64,000 bases of DNA from Staphylococcus aureus (GCF_001027105.1 NZ_CP011526.1:992001-1056000); one strand, 5' to 3'. Positions 17,334-27,913 are shown, counted from the stretch's first letter. Translations and numbers: made by a program. Notes: generated by a model not told the origin, from the sequence alone.

Positions 17334-18815
17334 ATGAAAAAAATATTTATGATGGTACATGAGTTAGATGTGAATAAAGGTGGTATGACCTCTTCGATGT
17401 TCAATAGAAGTAAAGAGTTTTATGATGCGGACATACCTGCTGATATTGTTACTTTCGATTACAAAGGAAACTATGATGAAATTATTAAAGCTTTGAAAAA
17501 ACAAGGTAAAATGGATCGAAGAACGAAAATGTATAATGTATTTGAGTATTTTAAACAAATTTCAAATAATAAACATTTTAAGTCTAATAAATTGTTATAT
17601 AAACATATTTCAGAAAGACTAAAAAATACGATTGAAATTGAAGAGAGTAAAGGTATTTCAAGATATTTTGATATAACGACTGGTACATATATTGCCTACA
17701 TTAGAAAAAGTAAATCTGAAAAAGTGATTGATTTCTTTAAAGATAATAAACGAATTGAACGGTTTAGTTTTATAGATAATAAAGTGCATATGAAGGAAAC
17801 ATTTAATGTAGATAATAAAGTTTGTTATCAAGTATTTTATGATGAAAAGGGATACCCATATATTTCAAGGAATATTAATGCTAATAATGGTGCTGTAGGT
17901 AAAACTTATGTGTTAGTTAATAAAAAAGAATTTAAAAACAATTTAGCACTGTGTGTTTACTATTTAGAAAAACTAATAAAAGATTCTAAAGATAGTATTA
18001 TGATTTGTGATGGACCAGGGAGTTTTCCAAAAATGTTTAATACAAATCATAAAAATGCTCAGAAATATGGCGTTATTCATGTTAATCATCATGAAAATTT
18101 CGATGATACGGGTGCATTTAAAAAAAGTGAGAAATATATTATTGAGAATGCGAATAAAATTAACGGTGTAATTGTATTAACAGAGGCACAAAGATTAGAT
18201 ATTCTTAATCAATTTGATGTAGAAAATATTTTCACTATTAGCAATTTTGTTAAGATACATAATGCTCCAAAACATTTTCAAACTGAAAAAATCGTAGGTC
18301 ATATTTCTAGAATGGTACCAACGAAGCGAATTGATTTGCTTATTGAAGTGGCTGAGTTAGTCGTAAAAAAAGATAATGCTGTTAAATTTCATATATATGG
18401 AGAAGGATCTGTCAAAGATAAAATAGCTAAAATGATTGAAGATAAAAATTTAGAAAGAAATGTTTTTCTTAAAGGATATACAACAACTCCACAAAAATGC
18501 TTGGAAGATTTTAAATTAGTCGTTTCTACATCTCAATATGAAGGTCAAGGGTTAAGTATGATAGAAGCAATGATTTCTAAAAGGCCTGTTGTTGCCTTTG
18601 ACATCAAATACGGACCAAGTGATTTTATAGAAGATAATAAAAATGGTTATTTAATAGAAAACCATAATATTAACGACATGGCTGATAAAATACTTCAGCT
18701 TGTTAATAATGATGTATTAGCAGCGGAGTTTGGTTCGAAAGCGAGAGAAAACATTATAGAAAAATATTCAACGGAATCAATATTAGAAAAATGGTTAAAT
18801 CTTTTCAATAGCTAA
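17334..18815 (+). CDS. tarM: Wall teichoic acid alpha-N-acetylglucosaminyltransferase TarM
   Basis: 493 residues, the length of TarM. It adds alpha-linked GlcNAc to C4 of ribitol phosphate in wall teichoic acid, a cytoplasmic step that affects phage adsorption and immune recognition. Visible features are the N-terminal donor loop DVNKGGMTSS, a central DUF1975-like beta region that mediates trimerisation (about 80-200), and a GT-B retaining GT4 C-terminal domain with Arg326/Lys331 in GHISRMVPTKR and the E-x7-E motif starting at Glu403 (EGQGLSMIE). The gene is not universal among S. aureus lineages. Confidence 0.95.
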   Translation: MKKIFMMVHELDVNKGGMTSSMFNRSKEFYDADIPADIVTFDYKGNYDEIIKALKKQGKMDRRTKMYNVFEYFKQISNNKHFKSNKLLYKHISERLKNTIEIEESKGISRYFDITTGTYIAYIRKSKSEKVIDFFKDNKRIERFSFIDNKVHMKETFNVDNKVCYQVFYDEKGYPYISRNINANNGAVGKTYVLVNKKEFKNNLALCVYYLEKLIKDSKDSIMICDGPGSFPKMFNTNHKNAQKYGVIHVNHHENFDDTGAFKKSEKYIIENANKINGVIVLTEAQRLDILNQFDVENIFTISNFVKIHNAPKHFQTEKIVGHISRMVPTKRIDLLIEVAELVVKKDNAVKFHIYGEGSVKDKIAKMIEDKNLERNVFLKGYTTTPQKCLEDFKLVVSTSQYEGQGLSMIEAMISKRPVVAFDIKYGPSDFIEDNKNGYLIENHNINDMADKILQLVNNDVLAAEFGSKARENIIEKYSTESILEKWLNLFNS

Positions 18816-18819
18816 ATGA

Positions 18820-18858
18820 AAAAATCCTAGGTATTCATGAGTACCTAGGATTTTTACG
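18820..18858. terminator. Terminator after tarM
   Basis: AAAAAATCCTAGGTA at 18819-18833 faces TACCTAGGATTTTT at 18841-18854, a strong hairpin with T run. Confidence 0.92.
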
Positions 18859-18869
18859 CATGATAAATA

Positions 18870-18898
18870 CAAAAAAAGAGAGGATAGTCCTCTCAAAC
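18870..18898 (-). terminator. Terminator of the DoxX-family gene
   Basis: GAGAGGA / TCCTCTC (18878-18894) lies just beyond the minus-strand stop and is followed in that direction by TTTTTTTG. Confidence 0.82.
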
Positions 18899-18903
18899 AA
18901 TAG

Positions 18904-19260
18904 TTAATAAAATTGTAGCCATTTCTTCCAGCTGTAACTACTAATACAAGCTAAGTTCATTACGATATGTATGATTTCAAATTCATAACCACTTACATAT
19001 CCTCTTGTAAGTTTAAGTGTGAAGATTGAGCCTAACATAACACAAATATAAAAAACATTAACATAAGGCGTTAAAAAGCCGATAATAAGTGCTAAACCTC
19101 CAACAACTTCACCAATTGACATCAATACTGCGATGGTAGGTGGTAAACCTAAAGAGCCTAAGAAGTGAATTGTTCCATCTAAATCAACAAATTTCAAAGT
19201 ACCATGCACTAAGAATGATGTTGCTAACATCCATCTAATTAAAAGCATACCTAATTTCAT
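18904..19260 (-). CDS. DoxX-family membrane protein
   Basis: 118 residues from the ATG at 19260 (GGAGG seven bases upstream; the ATG three bases earlier is possible). Four hydrophobic segments and the family's LLIRWMLATSFLVHGTLKF, MSIGEVVGGLALIIGFLTPY pattern mark a DoxX/DoxD-like protein. Members are small membrane proteins linked to oxidative stress or thiosulfate-quinone chemistry; a specific role is not evident. Transcribed alone, away from the iron-lipoprotein gene. Confidence 0.82.
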   Translation of the reverse strand: MKLGMLLIRWMLATSFLVHGTLKFVDLDGTIHFLGSLGLPPTIAVLMSIGEVVGGLALIIGFLTPYVNVFYICVMLGSIFTLKLTRGYVSGYEFEIIHIVMNLACISSYSWKKWLQFY

Positions 19261-19281
19261 CATGTCACCTCCAACATTCAT

Positions 19282-19747
19282 ATTTTTAAAACATAGTCCA
19301 AATTATATTTGTAAACATGTGGAAAGTAAAGATTTTTTATAAGATTAATTATTAAATATTTATTAAATATTCTATTGTATTGAACAATTGTTGTAGAAAG
19401 ATGTTTAAGTCATCAGTTACTTTTTGTATTTATAAATAAAGATTAGTACAGCATAGTGCAAAGATTATAGGGAAATGAATTAACTATTGCATCGCTATTT
19501 ATGAATCGTAAACACTATTATGAAATTGCGAGAGTAGTATGGACAATTAGAATGATGGTTTGAGATAAATGAGTGTTATTAACCAGTGCGTCATTTTCAA
19601 AATTAGATGCCATTTGCTGTTTATAATAAGAAGATTTGATAATTAACTATGATAAGAAAAAATAATAATCCCCTAAATACATTATAAACAAATTAAATGA
19701 TAAAATAATAATATATATTTCTACTAAAGTTGTTTGGAGGTAAATGT
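19282..19747. other. Intergenic region between the DoxX gene and the iron lipoprotein
   Basis: About 450 bases, AT-rich. A short frame at 19501-19563 (MNRKHYYEIARVVWTIRMMV, stop) has no convincing ribosome site and may be a remnant. Near 19636 the stretch GATAATTAACTATGATAAG resembles only half of a Fur box; I see no convincing full operator although the downstream gene is expected to be iron-regulated. The gene's ribosome site GGAGG is at 19736-19740. Confidence 0.5.
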
Positions 19748-20707
19748 GTGAATAGGAATATCGTTAAACTAGTTGTGTTCATGCTAATTTTAGTTGTAGC
19801 AGTAGCGGGTTGTGGTCAAAAAGATACTGAAGAGAAAACTGAAATGACGACAATAAAAGATGAATTAGGAACTGAAAAAATTAAGAAAAATCCTAAACGT
19901 GTTGTTGTATTAGAATATAGTTTTGCTGATTATTTAGCAGCATTAGATATGAAACCTGTTGGTATTGCAGATGATGGCAGCACTAAAAATATAACAAAGT
20001 CAGTAAGAGATAAGATTGGGGCATATGAATCGGTTGGATCTAGACCGCAACCGAATATGGAAGTGATAAGTAAATTAAAACCGGATTTGATCATTGCAGA
20101 TGTTAGCAGACATAAGAAAATCAAATCAGAATTGAGCAAAATTGCTCCGACAATCATGTTAGTTAGCGGTACGGGAGATTATAATGCAAATATTGAAGCA
20201 TTTAAAACAGTCGCTAAAGCAGTAGGCAAAGAGAAAGAAGGCGAGAAGCGTCTGGAAAAGCATGATAAAATATTAGCGGAGATTAGAAAGAAAATTGAAC
20301 AGAGTACGTTAAAATCTGCATTTGCATTCGGTATCTCAAGAGCAGGTATGTTTATTAATAATGAAGATACATTTATGGGACAATTCTTAATTAAAATGGG
20401 TATTCAACCTGAAGTCACAAAAGACAAAACTACGCATGTTGGTGAACGCAAGGGTGGTCCTTATATATATTTAAATAATGAAGAACTTGCCAATATCAAT
20501 CCAAAAGTTATGATTTTAGCCACTGACGGAAAAACGGACAAAAATAGAACGAAATTCATTGATCCTGCAGTTTGGAAATCATTAAAAGCTGTGAAAGATA
20601 ACAAAGTTTATGACGTTGACCGAAATAAGTGGTTGAAATCAAGGGGGATTATCGCAAGTGAAAGTATGGCAGAAGATTTAGAAAAAATTGCAGAAAAAGC
20701 AAAATAA
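19748..20707 (+). CDS. Iron(III)-siderophore/citrate-type ABC substrate-binding lipoprotein
   Basis: 319 residues from GTG 19748 (GGAGG seven bases upstream). The signal peptide ends in a lipobox VAVAGC, so Cys is lipidated and the protein sits on the outer face of the membrane. The mature part has the two-lobe class III (FhuD/FecB/YfmC-like) fold pattern: RVVVLEYSFADYLAALDMKPVGI, GSRPQPNMEVISKLKPDLII, DPAVWKSLKAVKDNKVY. No permease or ATPase gene is adjacent, so it must use a transporter encoded elsewhere. The exact siderophore cannot be read from the sequence. Confidence 0.88.
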   Translation: MNRNIVKLVVFMLILVVAVAGCGQKDTEEKTEMTTIKDELGTEKIKKNPKRVVVLEYSFADYLAALDMKPVGIADDGSTKNITKSVRDKIGAYESVGSRPQPNMEVISKLKPDLIIADVSRHKKIKSELSKIAPTIMLVSGTGDYNANIEAFKTVAKAVGKEKEGEKRLEKHDKILAEIRKKIEQSTLKSAFAFGISRAGMFINNEDTFMGQFLIKMGIQPEVTKDKTTHVGERKGGPYIYLNNEELANINPKVMILATDGKTDKNRTKFIDPAVWKSLKAVKDNKVYDVDRNKWLKSRGIIASESMAEDLEKIAEKAK

Positions 20708-20709
20708 AA

Positions 20710-20756
20710 ATACAGCGCTACTCGTAAATCATATAAGAGTGGCGCTGTATTTTTAA
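20710..20756. terminator. Bidirectional terminator after the iron lipoprotein gene
   Basis: AAAATACAGCGCTACTC at 20707-20723 (approximately) faces GAGTGGCGCTGTATTTTT at 20737-20754. The stem has one G·T pair and ends in a T run; the stop of the minus-strand small gene lies in the same T run. Confidence 0.88.
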
Positions 20757-20869
20757 TTATGTTTATTATCTGTCGGATGTGATGATTTACCTGAAAGTTT
20801 ATTTCGAATAAATTTAATTACATAACCGACAAGGATTGTTTTAACAGTTCTTTTAATGAATTGGCGCAT
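20753..20869 (-). CDS. Small basic 38-residue protein, unknown function
   Basis: ATG at 20869, with GAGGT about eight bases upstream, opens MRQFIKRTVKTILVGYVIKF followed by IRNKLSGKSSHPTDNKHN and a stop at 20753. It combines a basic N-terminus, one moderately hydrophobic amphipathic stretch and a polar His/Asn tail. I do not recognise it. The good ribosome site and its position between two convergent or parallel genes suggest that it is real. It is too short for a family call. Confidence 0.62.
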   Translation of the reverse strand: MRQFIKRTVKTILVGYVIKFIRNKLSGKSSHPTDNKHN

Positions 20870-20947
20870 CGTTACATACCTCATTTCTCTATATCTTACG
20901 AACTATATACCCATTCATATATGCTTTTTAAACGTCATTGTCACAAT

Positions 20948-21163
20948 TTAATTTTTAGGGAATATAATATAACCATCTTTATCTGCTTTTTTAGTAAAAA
21001 TGACAAAAATTGCATGTATTATTGAGATGATGGTAGGGATACCTGTCCAGAAAAATAATAAGTGAAAAAGACCTTGTCCAAATTTATCAGCATAAAATTT
21101 ATGAATACCTAAACCTCCAAGAAATAATGCAACAATAACATAAATGGCTTTATTGACTTTCAT
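20948..21163 (-). CDS. TM2-domain protein
   Basis: 71 residues from the ATG at 21163 (AAGGAGG eight bases upstream; the longer frame to 21238 lacks a ribosome site). It is a TM2-domain protein: two helices, with GGLGIHKFYADKFGQGLFHL after the first and a conserved FWTGIPTIISIIHAIFV second helix. The function of the family in bacteria is unknown. Confidence 0.85.
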   Translation of the reverse strand: MKVNKAIYVIVALFLGGLGIHKFYADKFGQGLFHLLFFWTGIPTIISIIHAIFVIFTKKADKDGYIIFPKN

Positions 21164-21327
21164 TTGTAAATCCTCCTTAACTATAATTCTACTTAAATTC
21201 GTTGTGAAAACCAATATTTCTAACTTTAGAATTTTCAAACTTTCTAAAATTATAAGTATATCTTTTTAAAATAAGCTAGAATTTCTATATAATAAATGTT
21301 AATAACGTAAAAGGGAATGATGACATA

Positions 21328-21879
21328 GTGATACGTCAAGCACGTCCAGAGGACCGATTTGATATTGCGAAGTTAGTTTATATGGTTTGGGATGATATGG
21401 AATTAGAATTGGTAAAGCATCTACCTAAAGACATGGTATTAGATGCAATTGAAAAAAGCTGTGTTGATGCAACATATCGAACTTTTTATCAGCATATTTT
21501 AGTTTATGAAGTAGAAAATAAAGTAGCAGGTTGTATTATTAGCTATAGTGGTGAAAATGAATTGAAATACGAAAAAGCATGGGAACTACTTGACTTGCCA
21601 GAAAAAATAAAACAATATGGCACGCCATTACCTGTAAAAGAAGCTAAAGACGATGAGTATTATATAGAAACAATTGCGACATTTGCAGCATATAGAGGTA
21701 GAGGCATCGCGACAAAGTTATTAACGTCATTACTTGAATCAAATACACATGTTAAATGGAGTTTGAATTGCGATATTAATAATGAAGCAGCATTAAAGTT
21801 ATATAAAAAAGTAGGCTTTATATCTGATGGACAGATTGAATTATACAAGCACATGTATCATCATTTAATTGTTAAATAA
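21328..21879 (+). CDS. GNAT-family N-acetyltransferase
   Basis: 183 residues from GTG 21328 (AAGGG about 12 bases upstream). The acetyl-CoA binding motif A is visible as IATFAAYRGRGIATKLL (around residues 113-129), with motif B NEAALKLYKKVGF. It is cytoplasmic and its acceptor substrate is unknown. It stands alone, convergent with menA, with a small hairpin (ACTCGACAGTTCG... CGAGTAG) behind it. Confidence 0.85.
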   Translation: MIRQARPEDRFDIAKLVYMVWDDMELELVKHLPKDMVLDAIEKSCVDATYRTFYQHILVYEVENKVAGCIISYSGENELKYEKAWELLDLPEKIKQYGTPLPVKEAKDDEYYIETIATFAAYRGRGIATKLLTSLLESNTHVKWSLNCDINNEAALKLYKKVGFISDGQIELYKHMYHHLIVK

Positions 21880-21881
21880 AA

Positions 21882-21918
21882 TACTCGACAGTTCGATGTA
21901 AGTCGATTGCCGAGTAGT
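21882..21918. terminator. Terminator between the GNAT gene and menA
   Basis: ATACTCGACA at 21881-21890 pairs with the later TGCCGAGTAGTAT at 21908-21920, forming an imperfect stem between convergent genes. Confidence 0.6.
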
Positions 21919-21929
21919 ATCATTTTCTA

Positions 21930-22868
21930 TTAAATGCCTGCAAATAATGCACTAATATAAATACCTAATGCATATAATAAACCGAAAAATGTATTTGTTT
22001 TACCAGCAGCAGCCATTGCTGGCATCATTGTAGGCGGTGTATCATTCTTCTTGAAACGTCTGATAACTTTAACAGGCATTGGGAATGATAACAACGCAAG
22101 TAAGTAAAATAATGAGCCACCAGGTTTAATAATGATCGTAAGTACAATAAAGGCATAAGCGATAAAGTACATGATTGCCATAAATGTTAAAGAAGCATTT
22201 TTACCTAATAGAATGGGTAAAGTTTTGCGACCACTTGCTTTATCTTTGACACGGTCGCGAATATTGTTAGCCATATTAATTAAACCGATAGTGATTACTA
22301 TAGGTACACTTAACCAAATTACATAACTTTGAATATTGCCAGTTTGAATAAAGAATGCAATAACGATAATAAACATACCCATAAATACGCCTGAGAATAA
22401 TTCACCGAAAGGCGTCCATGAAATAGGGAAAGGGCCACCTGTATATAGGTAACCAACAGCCATACATACTAATCCAACTGGTAATAACCAAAATGAAGAG
22501 TTAGCAGCTAAAAACAAACCTAATATTGCTGCTAAGATGTAAAATGCAATGGCTAATCGTAGCACAAGCTCTGGGCTCATACCGTTGCGAACAATGGCAC
22601 CACCAATGCCTACAGATTCATGATCATCGAGGCCTTTTTTATAATCATAGTATTCATTAAACATATTAGTTGCTGCTTGAATAAGTAAGCATGCTAGTAA
22701 CATGGCAATGAATAGGCTGATTTTAATATGATCTTCGCTACCAAGAAAATATATTTTAGATGCTGCTGTACCAACTAAAACGGGTACTACGGAAGCAGTT
22801 AATGTATGAGGACGCATTAAATGCCAATATTTCTTAACTGTAGAATATTGCTGATATTGATTACTCAT
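21930..22868 (-). CDS. menA: 1,4-dihydroxy-2-naphthoate polyprenyltransferase MenA
   Basis: 312 residues from the ATG at 22868 (AGAGG 11 bases upstream; the TTG nine bases earlier is too close to it). UbiA-superfamily membrane enzyme with about eight helices and the two Asp-rich motifs NMFNEYYDYKKGLDD (N-x3-D-x-x-x-D type, around 70-85) and NNIRDRVKDKASGRKT. It prenylates DHNA to demethylmenaquinone. It is divergent from menF-menD-menH-menB, which make its substrate. Confidence 0.95.
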   Translation of the reverse strand: MSNQYQQYSTVKKYWHLMRPHTLTASVVPVLVGTAASKIYFLGSEDHIKISLFIAMLLACLLIQAATNMFNEYYDYKKGLDDHESVGIGGAIVRNGMSPELVLRLAIAFYILAAILGLFLAANSSFWLLPVGLVCMAVGYLYTGGPFPISWTPFGELFSGVFMGMFIIVIAFFIQTGNIQSYVIWLSVPIVITIGLINMANNIRDRVKDKASGRKTLPILLGKNASLTFMAIMYFIAYAFIVLTIIIKPGGSLFYLLALLSFPMPVKVIRRFKKNDTPPTMMPAMAAAGKTNTFFGLLYALGIYISALFAGI

Positions 22869-23049
22869 TGAATACAAAACCTCTTTAAATCATATTTTTT
22901 ATAACAAAGATATTTTAATAGAAAGTAGCATAAAGGTCAATTGACGTGAAAAATTGCAAGATAAGTTTAAGCAATTCTTGTAACACAATTATCCAAAAAT
23001 GATACAATATAATAATGAGTGAAAAAAGACGAAGAAAGAAGTGAAATGG

Positions 23050-24411
23050 ATGGCTACGGGCGTATTAGAGGACGATATTGTCAAAGAGATATATGGCAGC
23101 TCAAAGGAATGGGTTTCAGTTGAAGTGAAATTATCACAGTCACTAGACCCGAGCACATTATTTCATCTCACTGACAATGAGGCAGGAGATCGCTTTTATA
23201 TGCGTTTGAATGATAATCGAACGTCATATTTTGGCTACAAAGCAATTCAATTATTCAAAAATAATTCTAAAAATAAACAATCTATTTTTAAAGACTGGGA
23301 AAAATTAAAACATAACATCACATTTATACATCCGCAATCTGAGAAACATCATCTTCGAGTTGTTGGAGGGTTCCAATTTTCAAGTCATAAATCAGATGAT
23401 GAATGGCGAGAGTTTGGACTAAATCATTTTGTATTACCTGAAGTTTTAATTTCAACTGATAATAATGGGACATTTTTAACTTATACAGTTAAAAGGGAAA
23501 GTTTTACTGTTGAGGCATTGAACGATTTAATGGATTTGTTCAACAATATATCGGACATAGATGTGGACGAGCAAATTGGGGAAATTACTAGAAATGAAGA
23601 TATTTATAAAGATGACTGGCGTCAACTTGTAGTAGAAGCTATAGAATCTATTAATAATGAAGAAAAAATTGTACTAGCACGTAGACGGTTAATAAAGTTC
23701 GATAAAGATATCAGTATTCCATATATTCTAAAGCAAGCATATTCTAAAGAAAAAAACAGTTATATATTCTTGTTAGAATCACAAGATTCTATATTCTTTT
23801 CACAAACACCTGAACAATTAATAAAGGTCAATAATAAAATACTATCGACTAAAGCTGTAGCAGGTACAATTAAACGTTCACAAGATGAGGACGAAGATAC
23901 AAAAAATGTTGAAGCATTTTTAAAAGATAATAAAAACTTAATCGAACATCGATTTGTTGTTGACAGTATTTTACATGATATTAAACCTTATATCACTGAA
24001 TTACATTATGATAAGACGCCTAAAATTCTAAAAAATGATCATTTATATCACTTGTACACTGAAATAAAGGCGCCACTGAAGGATGATTCGTATATTAGTT
24101 TAATTGATAATTTACATCCAACACCTGCTTTAGGTGGCTATCCAAAAGAATTTGCAATGGATTTTATTGAGCAGAAAGAATTTGGTACGCGAGGATTATA
24201 TGGTGCACCGGTTGGCTATATAGATATATACGATGATTGTGAATTTATTGTTGCAATTCGTTCGATGCTTATTAAGAAAGCACAAGCAACTTTATTTGCT
24301 GGGTGTGGCATTGTTAAAGATTCTGATCCAGATAGTGAATTGGCAGAAACGAACCTTAAGTTCACACCTATGATGAATGCATTAGGAGTCGATATGAATG
24401 GGAAATCATAA
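23050..24411 (+). CDS. menF: Isochorismate synthase MenF
   Basis: 453 residues from ATG 23050; a GTG at 23041 would add three residues. It converts chorismate to isochorismate, the first committed menaquinone step. The chorismate-binding C-terminal domain is clear: [55 protein letters not shown] and [16 protein letters not shown]. Its 3' end overlaps menD by 14 bases, indicating an operon. Confidence 0.94.
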
Positions 24412-26071
24412 AGCAGCTTTAACGAAGCAAGTTTTTACATTTGCATCTGAGTTATATGCGTACGGCGTAAGGGAAGTAGTTATCAGTCCGGGATCACGCT
24501 CAACGCCACTTGCACTTGCATTTGAAGCACATCCAAATATTAAAACATGGATACACCCCGATGAGCGAAGTGCAGCGTTTTTTGCAGTTGGGTTAATTAA
24601 AGGCAGTGAAAGACCTGTCGCTATATTATGTACGTCAGGTACAGCAGCAGCGAATTATACGCCTGCAATTGCTGAAAGCCAAATTAGTAGAATTCCTTTA
24701 ATCGTTTTAACAAGTGACCGTCCGCATGAATTAAGAAGTGTAGGCGCACCACAAGCGATTAATCAAGTAAATATGTTTAATAATTATGTAAGTTATGAGT
24801 TCGATATGCCTATTGCGGATGATAGTAAAGAGACCATTGATGCAATTTACTATCAAATGCAAATTGCTAGTCAATATTTATATGGACCACATAAAGGGCC
24901 AATTCATTTTAACTTGCCATTTAGAGATCCGTTAACACCTGATTTGAATGCAACAGAATTGTTAACTTCTGAGATGAAGATTTTACCGCACTATCAAAAA
25001 AGTATAGATGCATCGGCATTAAGACACATTTTAAATAAGAAAAAAGGTTTAATTATTGTAGGGGATATGCAGCACCAAGAAGTTGATCAAATACTAACGT
25101 ATTCAACGATATATGATTTGCCTATTTTAGCTGATCCTTTAAGTCATTTAAGAAAATTTGATCATCCGAATGTTATCTGTACATATGATTTGCTGTTTAG
25201 AAGCGGCTTAGACTTAAATGTGGATTTCGTAATTCGTGTTGGGAAACCAGTGATTTCTAAAAAGTTAAATCAATGGTTAAAGAAAACTGATGCATTTCAA
25301 ATATTAGTGCAAAACAATGATAAGATTGATGTCTTTCCGATAGCGCCAGATATTTCATATGAGATTTCTGCGAATGATTTCTTTAGGTCATTAATGGAAG
25401 ACACGACAGTTAATCGCGTAAGTTGGTTAGAAAAATGGCAATGCTTAGAGAAAAAAGGGCGTAAAGAAATTAAATGTTATTTGGAACAAGCTACAGATGA
25501 GAGTGCATTCGTTGGTGAATTGATTAAGAAAACATCTGAAAAAGATGCATTATTTATTAGTAATAGTATGCCTATCAGAGATGTAGATAACTTGTTATTG
25601 AATAAAAATATAGATGTCTATGCGAATCGTGGTGCGAATGGTATTGATGGTATCGTTTCAACTGCACTGGGTATGGCTGTGCATAAACGAATAACATTAT
25701 TGATAGGTGATTTATCATTTTATCATGATATGAATGGACTATTAATGTCAAAATTAAATAATATTCAGATGAATATTGTATTATTGAACAACGATGGTGG
25801 CGGTATTTTTTCATATTTACCACAAAAAGAAAGTGCAACTGACTATTTTGAACGGTTGTTTGGCACACCGACGGGATTGGATTTCGAGTATACAGCTAAG
25901 TTATATCAATTCGATTTTAAACGTTTTAACAGTGTTTCAGAATTTAAAAATGCCACATTGTTATCTGAAACTTCGACGATTTATGAATTGATAACGAATC
26001 GCGAAGATAACTTTAAACAGCATCAAATTTTATACCAGAAATTGAGTGAAATGATTCATGACACATTATAA
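24398..26071 (+). CDS. menD: SEPHCHC synthase MenD
   Basis: 557 residues, thiamine diphosphate enzyme that joins 2-oxoglutarate to isochorismate. The N-terminal ThDP-binding face shows [17 protein letters not shown] and the conserved Glu-containing [13 protein letters not shown] region. The C-terminal ThDP motif is [20 protein letters not shown], with [13 protein letters not shown] after it. It overlaps menF upstream and menH downstream (14 bases each), so translation is likely coupled. Confidence 0.95.
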
Positions 26072-26861
26072 ATTTTATGAAGCAAACGTTGAGACCAATC
26101 AAGTTTTAGTATTTCTGCATGGATTTCTTAGCGACAGCCGTACTTATCATAATCACATCGAAAAATTTACTGATAACTATCATGTCATCACTATAGACTT
26201 ACCAGGCCATGGCGAAGATCAGTCTTCAATGGATGAAACGTGGAATTTTGATTATATTACGACGTTGTTAGACCGAATTTTAGATAAATATAAAGATAAA
26301 TCAATAACATTGTTTGGATATTCAATGGGTGGGCGTGTTGCATTATATTATGCAATTAATGGTCACATCCCTATATCTAATTTGATATTAGAAAGTACGT
26401 CACCAGGTATTAAAGAAGAAGCAAATCAATTGGAACGCCGTCTTGTTGATGATGCACGTGCTAAAGTATTAGACATAGCAGGTATTGAATTATTTGTTAA
26501 TGATTGGGAAAAGTTGCCATTATTTCAATCGCAACTAGAATTACCAGTTGAAATACAACATCAAATAAGACAACAACGATTGTCTCAATCGCCACATAAA
26601 ATGGCCAAAGCATTAAGAGATTATGGTACAGGTCAAATGCCAAACTTATGGCCGCGCCTGAAAGAAATTAAAGTACCAACATTAATATTAGCTGGAGAAT
26701 ATGATGAAAAATTTGTACAGATTGCGAAAAAAATGGCAAATTTAATTCCTAATAGTAAATGTAAATTAATTTCTGCTACAGGTCATACAATTCATGTGGA
26801 AGATAGTGATGAATTTGATACAATGATATTAGGATTTTTAAAGGAGGAGCAAAATGACTAA
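26058..26861 (+). CDS. menH: SHCHC synthase MenH (alpha/beta hydrolase)
   Basis: 267 residues with an alpha/beta hydrolase fold: oxyanion region [12 protein letters not shown], nucleophile Ser in [14 protein letters not shown], late Asp in LAGEYDEKF and His in [10 protein letters not shown]. MenH eliminates pyruvate from SEPHCHC to give SHCHC. It overlaps menD at its start and menB at its end (eight bases). Confidence 0.93.
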
Positions 26862-27675
26862 CAGACAATGGGAAACACTTAGAGAATATGATGAAATCAA
26901 ATATGAATTTTACGAAGGGATTGCTAAGGTAACAATAAATCGCCCTGAAGTACGCAATGCGTTTACACCTAAAACAGTTGCTGAAATGATTGACGCATTT
27001 TCACGTGCACGTGATGATCAAAACGTTTCAGTTATCGTATTAACTGGTGAAGGTGATTTAGCATTCTGTTCTGGTGGTGACCAGAAGAAACGTGGACATG
27101 GTGGTTATGTAGGTGAAGACCAAATCCCTCGCTTAAATGTATTAGATTTACAGCGTTTAATTCGTATTATTCCAAAACCGGTTATCGCGATGGTAAAAGG
27201 TTATGCTGTAGGTGGCGGTAATGTACTAAATGTTGTTTGTGACTTAACGATTGCTGCTGATAATGCTATTTTTGGACAAACTGGTCCTAAAGTAGGTTCA
27301 TTTGATGCGGGTTATGGTTCAGGATATTTAGCACGTATCGTTGGACATAAGAAAGCACGTGAAATTTGGTACTTATGTCGTCAATACAATGCACAAGAAG
27401 CTTTAGATATGGGTCTAGTAAATACAGTGGTACCTTTAGAGAAAGTTGAAGATGAAACTGTGCAATGGTGTAAAGAGATTATGAAACACTCACCAACAGC
27501 GTTACGATTCCTTAAAGCAGCTATGAATGCTGACACAGATGGTTTAGCTGGTTTACAACAAATGGCTGGGGATGCAACATTGCTTTATTACACAACTGAT
27601 GAAGCGAAAGAAGGCCGTGATGCGTTTAAAGAAAAACGTGATCCTGACTTCGATCAATTCCCTAAATTCCCATAA
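26854..27675 (+). CDS. menB: 1,4-dihydroxy-2-naphthoyl-CoA synthase MenB
   Basis: 273 residues, crotonase-fold enzyme closing the naphthoquinone ring. Visible features are the CoA-binding/oxyanion segments [11 protein letters not shown] and [16 protein letters not shown], and the conserved [17 protein letters not shown] near the active site. AAGGAGG lies seven bases upstream inside menH. menE and menC are not in the window, so the pathway is completed elsewhere. Confidence 0.96.
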   Translation: MTNRQWETLREYDEIKYEFYEGIAKVTINRPEVRNAFTPKTVAEMIDAFSRARDDQNVSVIVLTGEGDLAFCSGGDQKKRGHGGYVGEDQIPRLNVLDLQRLIRIIPKPVIAMVKGYAVGGGNVLNVVCDLTIAADNAIFGQTGPKVGSFDAGYGSGYLARIVGHKKAREIWYLCRQYNAQEALDMGLVNTVVPLEKVEDETVQWCKEIMKHSPTALRFLKAAMNADTDGLAGLQQMAGDATLLYYTTDEAKEGRDAFKEKRDPDFDQFPKFP

Positions 27676-27699
27676 GTTATTTTGAATATGATATTAAGT

Positions 27700-27742
27700 C
27701 ACTTGCGTCGTTTATTAGCGACGATAGGTGGCTTTTTTATTT
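27700..27742 (+). terminator. Terminator after menB
   Basis: GTCACTTGCGTCG near 27697-27709 faces CGACGATAGGTGGC at 27720-27733, an imperfect stem followed by TTTTTTATTTT. Confidence 0.8.
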
Positions 27743-27847
27743 TATAAGAATTTAAAAGGGCATTTTAATTAATTATCATAAAGATAAGATAGTTTGAGAA
27801 AAATTAATAGAGAAAGAATAAATGTTAAAGATTATTATTACAATGAA

Positions 27848-27892
27848 AAAACGAGCTGGTGAGAAATTGAATTCTCGCCAACCCGCTTTATG
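27848..27892 (-). terminator. Probable terminator downstream of sspC
   Basis: AACGAGCTGGTGAGAA at 27849-27864 faces TTCTCGCCAACCCGCTT at 27872-27888 as an imperfect stem beyond the sspC stop; on the minus strand it is followed by TTTTTTCATTG. Confidence 0.7.
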
Positions 27893-27913
27893 AAGTGAAA
27901 TCATTTAAATTAG

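Noticed and set aside
19630-19660. Fur box ahead of the iron lipoprotein gene
   Set aside because: Only the left half matches the 19-base consensus; the right half is poor, so I do not call it.
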